Below, in pieces: positions 18,527-26,460 of a stretch of 64,000 bases of DNA. Both the position numbers and the translations under genes were made by a program. Origin of the DNA: Rhodopirellula islandica (GTDB taxonomy: Bacteria; Planctomycetota; Planctomycetia; Pirellulales; Pirellulaceae); contig NZ_LECT01000016.1 of the NCBI RefSeq assembly GCF_001027925.1, positions 278,718 through 342,717 of the forward strand, written 5' to 3'. Position 1 is the first letter of the stretch, and every line of letters begins with the position of its first letter. The notes under the pieces were generated by a model, which worked only from the letters and a program-made list of their open reading frames with translations, was not told where the DNA came from and did no database searches.

Positions 18527-19723
18527 CTACGGTTGCAGCAACTGCTTGACAAAGAAGTCCTTGATCTGCTGCTTCGTGGTGGGATGAAACAGCGTCATCA
18601 TGTGGCCTTGGTTTTCGATCACCGTCAAGGAAACGGCCACGCCGGCGTCCATCAAAGCAGCTGCGAATTTCTCGCTGTTTTCCAGCGGAACCAACAAATC
18701 CTTTTCACCATGAATCAACTGCATCGGTGGATCGCCGGGGGAGACATGGGCGGTCGGTGAGGCTCCCAGATAATTGTTAGGCACTTCACGCGGCGTTCCG
18801 CCCAAGAAGTAACTCAGCCCCGCGTTGTCGTCGGGGACGATTCGGAAATCGCACGGTGGACCGCCCGCACACACCGCCGCGATCGGCGGCAACTGTTCCC
18901 AACGTGGGTCGTCGGATCCCCACTCGCTGGCCAGCATTTGAGTCGGCCGATCTTCATTGCTCAGCACTCCAATCAGTGCCGACAGGTGACCTCCCGCCGA
19001 GTAGCCAAACATCCCGACACGATTCAGATCAATTTTCCAAGCGTCCGAATGCTCGACCAATTGCAGCAGGGCTTGTCGCACGTCATCGACTTGCCGCGGA
19101 AATTGGTGCTGCGGTGCCAAGCGGTAATTCATGTTCAGGACGACAAATCCCAACTGGGCCAATCGATCGCAATACGCACGCAAGGTCCATTTGTCGCCGA
19201 TCGCCCAACCACCACCGTGGATCATCAAAATGGCTGGACGAGGTGCCCCTTCGACAAACACTTCGCCGGCGTCGTTCGTCGAAACGCGGTGCTGATCCGA
19301 AATCGGCAGGTGCAAATCAAACAGCCCCGCGCTTCCATCGGCATCGCTGTAGCGGAGATCAAGAAACTGCTGCACCTCCACGGGGGTCCCCTGATCGGTC
19401 GCCGCAACGGCAACTGCGCCCACCTCAGCAGCGGAATCAACACTGGCGGGCTGAACACTGGCGGGCTGAACGGCCGCGGACTCGCTGGTTGGGATGATCT
19501 TCGATGAGTTTGTCTTCTCTCCCTCATCGGACCACGCAGCCCCTGAGGGCAGAACAGCCACTGACGCGAGAATGCAACTCGCCAGCAGGTTCCATGGACT
19601 TGGGCTTCGCAAAGTCCGTCTGCCCTGCCCCCCATGATTCCCGCTCGCGAATTCTCGCGGCGGCAGGGAACTGCAGGGAAAGGATGAGAGCATCATGTTT
19701 GGGTCCGTAGGCGTGGTTTCCAT
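18527..19723 (-). CDS. Secreted alpha/beta hydrolase (BD-FAE/esterase-lipase type)
   Basis: This 398-residue protein has a hydrophobic export segment at about 45-62 (WNLLASCILASVAVLPSGA) and a Ser/Ala-rich linker containing VQPASVQPASV. The oxyanion motif HGGGW is at 169-173. The nucleophile elbow GYSAG is at 240-244 (Ser242). An Asp in HGEKDLLVP and a His in NQGHMM complete the catalytic triad. It belongs to the carboxylesterase/feruloyl-esterase-like group and would deacylate sugars or xenobiotics outside the cytoplasm. The N-terminus is uncertain: MMLSS at residue 10 is an alternative. Confidence 0.85.
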   Translation of the reverse strand: METTPTDPNMMLSSFPCSSLPPREFASGNHGGQGRRTLRSPSPWNLLASCILASVAVLPSGAAWSDEGEKTNSSKIIPTSESAAVQPASVQPASVDSAAEVGAVAVAATDQGTPVEVQQFLDLRYSDADGSAGLFDLHLPISDQHRVSTNDAGEVFVEGAPRPAILMIHGGGWAIGDKWTLRAYCDRLAQLGFVVLNMNYRLAPQHQFPRQVDDVRQALLQLVEHSDAWKIDLNRVGMFGYSAGGHLSALIGVLSNEDRPTQMLASEWGSDDPRWEQLPPIAAVCAGGPPCDFRIVPDDNAGLSYFLGGTPREVPNNYLGASPTAHVSPGDPPMQLIHGEKDLLVPLENSEKFAAALMDAGVAVSLTVIENQGHMMTLFHPTTKQQIKDFFVKQLLQP

Positions 19724-19729
19724 CGCACG

Positions 19730-19735
19730 TATAAT
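19730..19735 (+). promoter_or_regulatory. Candidate -10 box upstream of ribBA
   Basis: A perfect TATAAT lies 87 bp before the ribBA start, in the divergent spacer with the esterase gene. No good -35 sits at the usual spacing. No FMN riboswitch (RFN) conserved segments are visible between it and the start codon. Confidence 0.3.
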
Positions 19736-19821
19736 ACGGGCAGGTCCAGCGTCGAGTCATTGCCATTTCGTCGCATGGTCCCCCGTCTTTCCCCCCCCAT
19801 CGCCGACCTGATCTGCCCAAT

Positions 19822-21042
19822 ATGTCATCCTCGATTGAGTTGAACACGATTCCCGAAGCCGTCGAAGCCATTGCCCGAGGCGAAGTCATCATCGTGATTG
19901 ACGCGGAAGACCGTGAAAACGAAGGCGATTTTATCTGCGCGGGCGAAAAAGCGACCCCAGAACTGATCAATTTCATTTTGGGTGGGCGTGGACAGTTGTG
20001 CGTTTCGGTGCTGCCCGAGGTGTGTAAACGACTGGAATTGTCACCGGTCGTCCCTCAAAACAACGCTCCGCTGCAAACCGCGTTCATGACGCCAATCGAT
20101 ATCGCCACTGCGAAAACAGGCATCACGGCCGCCGAGCGAAGTGAAACGATTCGACTCCTGACGGATCCCGAGGCCACGGAAGAAGACTTCGTGCGTCCCG
20201 GTCACGTGTACCCATTGCTGGCCAAAGAAGGCGGTGTGCTACGCCGGGCAGGACACACTGAAGCGGCAATCGACCTTTCTCGGATGGCGGGACTGGCCCC
20301 CGTCGGCGTGCTCTGCGAAGTGCTGAACGAAACCGGCGACCGTGCTTCGCGTGACGACTTGGCGAAACTGGCCAAGGAACACAATCTGAAAATCATCAGC
20401 ATCGAACACCTGATCGCACACCGACGCGTGAGCGAAAAACTGGTCAGCCGCGCCGCCACTTCGGAACTGCCAACCCGGTACGGCGATTTCGAAGTCATCG
20501 TTTACAATGTCAACTACGAAGCCCAAGAACCCATTGCAATCGTGTTCGGGGACCTGACCGCGCCCGGCACGCCACCACTGGTTCGGATGCACAGCAGCTG
20601 CTTCACGGGGGATTTGATCCAATCCCTGCGTTGCGATTGTGGAGACCAACTTCACATGGCACTGGACATGATCAGTCGCGAAGGCCGAGGTGCATTGATC
20701 TACCTTCCACAGGAAGGTCGGGGCATCGGGTTGGCTCAGAAGATCCGGGCCTACGCTTTGCAAGACAAGGGCATGGACACGGTCGAAGCCAACCACGCGC
20801 TCGGATTCAAAGCGGACATGCGTGACTACGGCGTCGGACTTCAAATTCTAAAGGACCTTGGTTTGTCCGAGGTTCGTTTGTTGACCAACAACCCGAAGAA
20901 AACCAAAGCCTTCAACCTTCGTGGCTTTGACTTGAAGGTCGTCGACCAAGTCCCGATCGTTCCCCCCAGTAACGAGCACAACATGCGCTACTTGGAAACC
21001 AAACGCGAAAAGATGGGTCACCAGCTGCCGCCACTGTCGTGA
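19822..21042 (+). CDS. ribBA: RibBA: 3,4-dihydroxy-2-butanone-4-phosphate synthase / GTP cyclohydrolase II
   Basis: This 406-residue bifunctional riboflavin enzyme is complete. The RibB half carries DAEDRENEGD at 27-36, then GHVYPLLAKEGGVLRRAGHTE. The RibA half carries the zinc-binding cysteines (SSCFTGDLIQSLRCDCGDQ), QEGRGIGL, and the GTP-binding LTNNPKK. It forms the two committed precursors of riboflavin from ribulose-5-phosphate and GTP. The last bases overlap the next gene's GTG start, so they are coupled. Confidence 0.97.
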   Translation: MSSSIELNTIPEAVEAIARGEVIIVIDAEDRENEGDFICAGEKATPELINFILGGRGQLCVSVLPEVCKRLELSPVVPQNNAPLQTAFMTPIDIATAKTGITAAERSETIRLLTDPEATEEDFVRPGHVYPLLAKEGGVLRRAGHTEAAIDLSRMAGLAPVGVLCEVLNETGDRASRDDLAKLAKEHNLKIISIEHLIAHRRVSEKLVSRAATSELPTRYGDFEVIVYNVNYEAQEPIAIVFGDLTAPGTPPLVRMHSSCFTGDLIQSLRCDCGDQLHMALDMISREGRGALIYLPQEGRGIGLAQKIRAYALQDKGMDTVEANHALGFKADMRDYGVGLQILKDLGLSEVRLLTNNPKKTKAFNLRGFDLKVVDQVPIVPPSNEHNMRYLETKREKMGHQLPPLS

Positions 21043-21740
21043 ACCTTTCCACCGAAGATTCATCGCAGGCTTCCTCCGAGGCGTCGTTGCGATTTGCCGT
21101 GTTGCATCACCGCGTGCCATGCGGCGACAGCGACAAGTGTGCTGACCCAAATCGGGATGCCTCGGATTCAAGTGCCTCGGATCCAAGCGGCTGCGATTCA
21201 AGTGGCTGCGATTCAAGTGGCAGTGATACAGCCGCCCAGGCGACCGTTGCACGTGGCGATCACTTTGACTGGTTGTTCGAACTGGAAAGCGGCGGCGAGC
21301 AACTGTGGACCTGTGCCACGCCGATCGTGCAGCTGGCACCCGCGAACAAGATTCCGATGGTGCGTTTGCCGGATCACCGCCGGCTTTACTTGGACTACAA
21401 CGGCCCGGTTTCCAACAACCGAGGCAATGTCACCCGGATCGCATTCGGCACTCACCGAATCCTCCGATCGGAATCGTCCTCGCAGGCGGCGACGAGCGAA
21501 ATCCCGTTTCGCACCGTGGCCTCAATCCAACCAACGGAAGCACTCAACGCGGTCCCATTGCCCGGGTGCTTGGAGCTGTTGTTTCAGTCGGCTCCATTGC
21601 AGTCAATTCACTGGTACTGCGACAGCGAATCGTCTGAGCGAGTTCGCAACACCGCCGGCATCGTCTGGGACGGCTTCCTGACCATCCAGCGTTGGCCAGA
21701 GGCTTTGGTTCCCGCTGCTCGCGAATCTGCCCGGCGTTGA
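21039..21740 (+). CDS. Stand-alone LigD 3'-phosphoesterase-like (PF13298-like) protein
   Basis: This 233-residue protein starts at a GTG overlapping the ribBA stop. FAVLHHRVP, HFDWLFELE, then LPDHRRLYLDYNGPVSNNRG and a later GCLELLFQ give the order of the DNA polymerase/ligase (LigD) N-terminal phosphoesterase fold, with candidate His and Asp in HFD and His/Tyr in DHRRLYLDY. An Arg normally seen after the HxD is replaced (HFDWL). Residues ~40-65 are a short Asp/Ser tandem repeat. In LigD this domain trims 3' ends during end joining. Here it has no ligase or polymerase, so the role is open. Confidence 0.55.
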   Translation: MNLSTEDSSQASSEASLRFAVLHHRVPCGDSDKCADPNRDASDSSASDPSGCDSSGCDSSGSDTAAQATVARGDHFDWLFELESGGEQLWTCATPIVQLAPANKIPMVRLPDHRRLYLDYNGPVSNNRGNVTRIAFGTHRILRSESSSQAATSEIPFRTVASIQPTEALNAVPLPGCLELLFQSAPLQSIHWYCDSESSERVRNTAGIVWDGFLTIQRWPEALVPAARESARR

Positions 21741-22672
21741 TCGAGGTTTCGATCCCCGGTCGTCGTTGCGTCGGAGCTTTGCTCTTGGGATTCGGAAATC
21801 GATGCGGAACGGCCGTCCGTGGTTTGATCAGATGCACGTGAGGATTCATCCTCGGAATCGTTTGCTTGCTGTGATTGCTTGCGAAACGAAACGAAACGAT
21901 GCACCGGACCTCGAGGCGAGTAGTAATCCTGCGCCAACTGGCCGGCTTGTCCCGACAGACGCAACCGCCCCGCGGTCAAGCTGACCAGTTCGATGACCAA
22001 GGGCTTGAAGGCATAGTGCGGGTCCTCTGGAGGAATGTGCACCAACGCGATCGGCCCATCCTCGGTGAAGTCCCACCGAATGTCTAAATCGCCCAGCGCA
22101 GCTTCGCGACTGATCCGGCGGACAAAGGGTTCCAGCGGCAATGGCAACGCCCCCGCTTTCAAGTCCGACAAGTGGATGGCAAGCAGATTGGGTTCTTCGG
22201 TCATCTCAACCGACAAGCGGCACGAGACCACCGTGTCGAGACGCGATGACTGGTACCGCACCGCGGCGAGAATTTGCCCATCTTGGATGGCGATGGCGGG
22301 CTCGCGCACGCCGCGACGTGACAGCCGATCAAATCGTTCTGGCAATTGATCGGACAGCCACGCGTTGATTTCCTCTTCACTGAAGGAGGCGTTCCAGGAA
22401 CCTCGCCGTGACAGATCCGATTGCAGTTGCTCCACATCGTGTTGCAATTGATTCCGAGCAACCTGCATCGCTTGATCGGATTGATCCAAGACCCGCTGGT
22501 AGAAATCGGGCACTTGCCGAGACTGCCAAACCGCCCAGTAACTCGCCATGCCGCCGGCAACCAGGGCCACGGTCAAGACCACGCCCGCGATGCGTCCCCA
22601 AAAACGAAAGGACGACCGACTGCTTTTCTTAGCGTTCGCAGGCTTCGATCGATGCGATGGCGAATGGAACAT
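21608..22672 (-). CDS. Single-span membrane protein of unknown function
   Basis: This 354-residue protein has a basic N-terminus, one membrane anchor (about 26-50, IAGVVLTVALVAGGMASYW) and a ~220-residue extracytoplasmic domain beginning with a helical stretch (QVARNQLQHDVEQLQSDL). The ~90-residue tail is Ser/Gln/Arg-rich. It overlaps the convergent LigD-like gene by 133 bp, and the overlapping tails of both proteins are low in structure, so one 3' end may be looser than drawn. The family is not recognised. Confidence 0.6.
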   Translation of the reverse strand: MFHSPSHRSKPANAKKSSRSSFRFWGRIAGVVLTVALVAGGMASYWAVWQSRQVPDFYQRVLDQSDQAMQVARNQLQHDVEQLQSDLSRRGSWNASFSEEEINAWLSDQLPERFDRLSRRGVREPAIAIQDGQILAAVRYQSSRLDTVVSCRLSVEMTEEPNLLAIHLSDLKAGALPLPLEPFVRRISREAALGDLDIRWDFTEDGPIALVHIPPEDPHYAFKPLVIELVSLTAGRLRLSGQAGQLAQDYYSPRGPVHRFVSFRKQSQQANDSEDESSRASDQTTDGRSASISESQEQSSDATTTGDRNLDQRRADSRAAGTKASGQRWMVRKPSQTMPAVLRTRSDDSLSQYQ

Positions 22673-22713
22673 AAGCGAAACCTTGGGAAGGCGTTCGACT
22701 GATCAAAAAGGAC

Positions 22714-25700
22714 TCAAAATCTTAGCGGCTGAGGCAACCAATTGCGAATTTTGCCGGTCACACTCGCATTTTGCTGCGACGAATCCACCAGGGGCTGCGG
22801 ATCCGAGGAACTTCCAGGCGTGGCCGCTGTGCCAGAAAGATTGTCCACCGTCTTTTCGGTGAGCATGGATTCTGTCGGCGGCCCTGTGGGGGCCGAAGTG
22901 GCGATCGCCACGGGACTGACAACGCCCTGCCCAAACGCCGGCTGCACAAAGGGACGATCAACCTCGGCGCGGCGCGGGTCCGTCGTTCGTCGCACGGCAA
23001 ATTGCAACAATTGCTTGGCCCAGAATTGATTCAGTAATCTCGCGGGACCTTTGACGTCGTCACGTTGCAGACCCTGAACGGCCAAGTACGCCAAACTCTG
23101 GATTTCAGCTCGTTCGGCTCGACTGGCAAACCAATCCGTGACAAAAACATCGTCCACCCAAATGATTCCATCGGACAGATTGTCGATTGTTACCCGCAAT
23201 TCTCGCGTGTTTTCCACGTCCACGTTCAGCCATTCCAAGACCACGGTGGAGTCTTGCCATTTTCCGTCAATTGGAACTTCCACTTCACGCCAATGGCGAC
23301 ACGGTTGCCCGTCGAGAGATCCCTCCAGTGCCACTCGCAGCGTCAGTGTTTTGGAAGCTTCCGCGGAAGTCCCCTGGCGTCCTTCGTTGCTTTGTCCCAA
23401 CGGTTCGAGCGAGGGCCTTCCTGAATTCCCTGCGGTAGGATTGGCAATCGCTGGAGCGGATGCTCCCGGCGTCGCTGGTGCTTTGAGAGGTTCGCGGTAC
23501 CCTCGGACAGCCATGGAAATGGCAACGCGTCCCGCGACTGGAGTCGCAATGTTTTTGCTGATCAACCAAGCCTGAGTTCCCGACTCATCGCGAGCGGCGA
23601 GACGCACACTGTGCTCGCCACGAAACGCTGCGCGTGAATCGAGTTTGACAGCGTCAGCGGGATGTTGGGCATGCATCCAATTCGGAATCCCCAGTCGCGC
23701 GGACGCATCTGGCAAACTGCTCTGCTCGAACCCGCCGTTGCTGAGCAGGGATTGCGGTGACTTTGCAGCGAAGTGTGGTGTCACTTGCTTGGGAGAACGC
23801 AGCAACGTTGTGCTGGCTTGAATCACTCGACCAGGGTTCCAGCGGTCAATGGAGGACCTCGCCGGTGCGGCTTGCGATTCAGCTTCTGGAGTGGGTGTTT
23901 TCAATTCTCGAGGCAACCGATCCAACTCACTCAACAAACCGACATGCTCCACCACCATCGTGACTTGCTCGGTGATTCGAGGCATCATCGTGGCAGGGTC
24001 CGAGACGGATCCGGTCCAGGCGAATTTGCGAGGCAGTGGCGATTCACTTTGGCAAATCACCATCTGACGCGGTGGCAATTTCAAACGGGCGCCCAGTGCT
24101 GTTTGCTCCGGCACCGTGAGCGTCAGATCCCTTGCATCGTCACCCGCAGTGGTCTTCCAAACCGTCGTTTCCGTCGTCGTCAGCGAAACGCTCATGGTCC
24201 ACGGAGCACGGTTCACAAGCACCAAAGAATGACTGGACGGATGCACCGACACGGTCACCAACCCATCGATCGACCTCTGTTTGCCATTGGCAACTTCTGC
24301 CGGCACTGGAATCAAATCCTCGTTCCAGTGTTTCCAAACGTGGCAAGCGGCCTTGCCAATGGATGAGTCCAACATGTCGCGATCGAACAATAGGAATCGT
24401 GACGAAATGGAATCACGAGGCAGGCCCGCGGCACGAGCAGGTTGATCCCACCACTGAATCCATTGGTCATCCTTCAACGCCATCGAAACGGCGTTGCCCT
24501 CCACGGAAGACGCGGCGTCCGAGGTGGGACTCACAGGTTGGTACCCCAGCCAAAAACCTTGGGCGGGCTCAGCAGCACGACTGTCCATGATCGGGAAGTG
24601 GGCGCTCAACCGCGGGGGCGGTTCACGTCGGTGATCACTGACCAACCAAACCTGCCCGTCGGTTCGTTCCGGTTGCAAACGGCGAACTTCGGCGAGAGTT
24701 TGTTGCAGCAAAGGAAGCACGGTTGATTCGCTGGTGGCATCTGCGGTCGACGCCGTTTCAACATTCGCATCTTCGACCAAGATCAAGTGCTGATGATTCA
24801 AGTTCGCAATGATCGGCAGCAAAGCTTCCGTCGCATGATGGTGGCCGCAGTTCCGGCACTGAATGGTTTCTGATTGCCATCGCACCACAAAACCACTGGC
24901 CTGGCCGTTGCCCCAGAATTCATTCCAGGAATCAACCAAACGATTCACCGGAGCACCGCACTGCAAATGGGGCGGTTCCAACCAAACCTGTCCGTCCAAC
25001 TGAATCATTTCTTCCGCGGCCAAGCGGACCAGCATGGCGTCTTCGAGGGACCCTTCGTTGGAAACCGATGAATCGGGATCGGCACCAAGCGCCGCCTCGG
25101 GCATGGGCAGGACGATCGCGTCCACACCATGGTCACGCAGGACTTTGATTTCGCGTTTCAAGCAATTCAGACGCGCTTGCCACTGCATCGCATCCTCCGA
25201 AATCGGTGCGTCATCGTGACGCCAATTCCAGTTCAACAAGGAGTGATCCTTTGCGGATGTCTCCGCCGCCGCATTGGAACACCACGATCGCAGGGTCGCC
25301 GCATCGATCCGCGTCATCAGTTGACGGGGCTTCAGTTCCATTGGGCTGGGAAGGCCCGCCGTGGGTTGGGTGGGGGCAGTCGGTTGCGTGCTGGAGGCTG
25401 GGAACACCACCACGGTCCAACTGCGAACCACGTCCATCCCATCACGCTCGGTCAGGGAATCCAAACGCAGCCAGCGCTGCCAACCTTGGTGGTCTCGAGG
25501 GACGCGCATTTGCACATCGTAAATCCCTGGCTCCGTGATCGTGACCGGTTCAGACACCGTTGCAGGGGAAATTTCCACGCGCCCGATCAGGGCATTGGAT
25601 GCAGCCGATCGAATGTCCAAGCGTCCCGAGCCTTTGGATTGATCCACCGGCGTTTCGCTCGCAACTGTTTCTTCGTCAGCAGCGTCCGCTTCGCCCGCGA

Positions 25701-25935
25701 TCCGAAAACGAATCAACGATTCCGACAACTGGCACGAAGGGATCCCCTTCTGCGGCAAGACAACGATTTTTTCACTGGTTTGCGCGAGGGCGTTTGTCAC
25801 GCCGAAAACACAGACCAACAACCCTGCCAGCGATCGCGACACAGCGATTGCGAAAGCATCGTAGAACGTGCGCGACACGTCACGACAACGGTCGTTTCGA
25901 GGTGTTGTCCGCGCGTTTGTTTCGCCTTGCCCCAT
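22714..25935 (-). CDS. Large secreted protein, possible glycosidase-like with carbohydrate-binding-like module
   Basis: This 1073-residue protein starts at the internal ATG giving MGQGETNARTTP; the frame is open 61 codons further but lacks protein character there. A signal segment (SLAGLLVCVFGVTNALAQ) is followed by a beta-rich part. A region then resembles a TIM-barrel glycosidase-like fold (REIKVLRDHGVDAIVLPMPE ... DGQVWLEPPHLQ). A C-terminal jelly-roll-like module begins NGGFEQSS and ends IIWVDDVFVTDWF. No catalytic pair can be named. It may be co-transcribed with the single-span membrane protein 41 bp downstream. Confidence 0.55.
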   Translation of the reverse strand: MGQGETNARTTPRNDRCRDVSRTFYDAFAIAVSRSLAGLLVCVFGVTNALAQTSEKIVVLPQKGIPSCQLSESLIRFRIAGEADAADEETVASETPVDQSKGSGRLDIRSAASNALIGRVEISPATVSEPVTITEPGIYDVQMRVPRDHQGWQRWLRLDSLTERDGMDVVRSWTVVVFPASSTQPTAPTQPTAGLPSPMELKPRQLMTRIDAATLRSWCSNAAAETSAKDHSLLNWNWRHDDAPISEDAMQWQARLNCLKREIKVLRDHGVDAIVLPMPEAALGADPDSSVSNEGSLEDAMLVRLAAEEMIQLDGQVWLEPPHLQCGAPVNRLVDSWNEFWGNGQASGFVVRWQSETIQCRNCGHHHATEALLPIIANLNHQHLILVEDANVETASTADATSESTVLPLLQQTLAEVRRLQPERTDGQVWLVSDHRREPPPRLSAHFPIMDSRAAEPAQGFWLGYQPVSPTSDAASSVEGNAVSMALKDDQWIQWWDQPARAAGLPRDSISSRFLLFDRDMLDSSIGKAACHVWKHWNEDLIPVPAEVANGKQRSIDGLVTVSVHPSSHSLVLVNRAPWTMSVSLTTTETTVWKTTAGDDARDLTLTVPEQTALGARLKLPPRQMVICQSESPLPRKFAWTGSVSDPATMMPRITEQVTMVVEHVGLLSELDRLPRELKTPTPEAESQAAPARSSIDRWNPGRVIQASTTLLRSPKQVTPHFAAKSPQSLLSNGGFEQSSLPDASARLGIPNWMHAQHPADAVKLDSRAAFRGEHSVRLAARDESGTQAWLISKNIATPVAGRVAISMAVRGYREPLKAPATPGASAPAIANPTAGNSGRPSLEPLGQSNEGRQGTSAEASKTLTLRVALEGSLDGQPCRHWREVEVPIDGKWQDSTVVLEWLNVDVENTRELRVTIDNLSDGIIWVDDVFVTDWFASRAERAEIQSLAYLAVQGLQRDDVKGPARLLNQFWAKQLLQFAVRRTTDPRRAEVDRPFVQPAFGQGVVSPVAIATSAPTGPPTESMLTEKTVDNLSGTAATPGSSSDPQPLVDSSQQNASVTGKIRNWLPQPLRF

Positions 25936-26199
25936 CACTTGAAAACCAGCTTTTGTGATAATCACCACCCAACAGGGTGGCCGATTCTTCGAGATCCAAC
26001 TTGAATCGTCCAACGCCAAAGTACTGGGTTCATCACCGTCATCACAAGACGATTTCGGAGGGAACTTGCATTCAAACCACGCCCCCCTAGAGGCGCACTG
26101 ACCACCCTTGCCGCGCAAGAATCACCCCAGAATTAGCTGTATTCAAGATGACAAAAGCACTAAGCTGAAGGTTGTTCCGCAAACATAGTGGAGGTGCAT

Positions 26200-26445
26200 A
26201 TGAGTGCCCAATGGTATTACATGAGTCACGGATGGTTTCATACGACGAAACGGATCGGTCCCATCAGCGAACCTGAAATGTTGCTCCGTATCGACCGGGG
26301 GAAAATTTCTCCGGAAACGTTGGTGCAAAGCTCCAAGACGCGGCAGCGGTGGGTTCCAATGAGTACGATTGAACCTGCCATGCGGCGATGGAAAGCGTCT
26401 CATCCCAACGAAGCCGGTGACGCCGCGCACGGGCAGGCCAGCTAG
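26200..26445 (+). CDS. Small GYF_2-domain protein
   Basis: This 81-residue protein starts at the ATG following GTGGAGGTGCAT, with GGAGG at good distance. WYYMSHGWFHTTKRIGPIS ... LVQSSKTRQRWVPM matches the GYF_2 pattern (PF14237), which in bacteria usually mediates protein-protein contacts. It is followed 15 bp later by a DUF4129 membrane protein gene, so the two are probably co-transcribed. Confidence 0.65.
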   Translation: MSAQWYYMSHGWFHTTKRIGPISEPEMLLRIDRGKISPETLVQSSKTRQRWVPMSTIEPAMRRWKASHPNEAGDAAHGQAS

Positions 26446-26460
26446 CCACACGGCATCTTC

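Noticed and set aside
19723..19821. FMN riboswitch ahead of ribBA
   Set aside because: The spacer is too short and lacks the conserved RFN segments.
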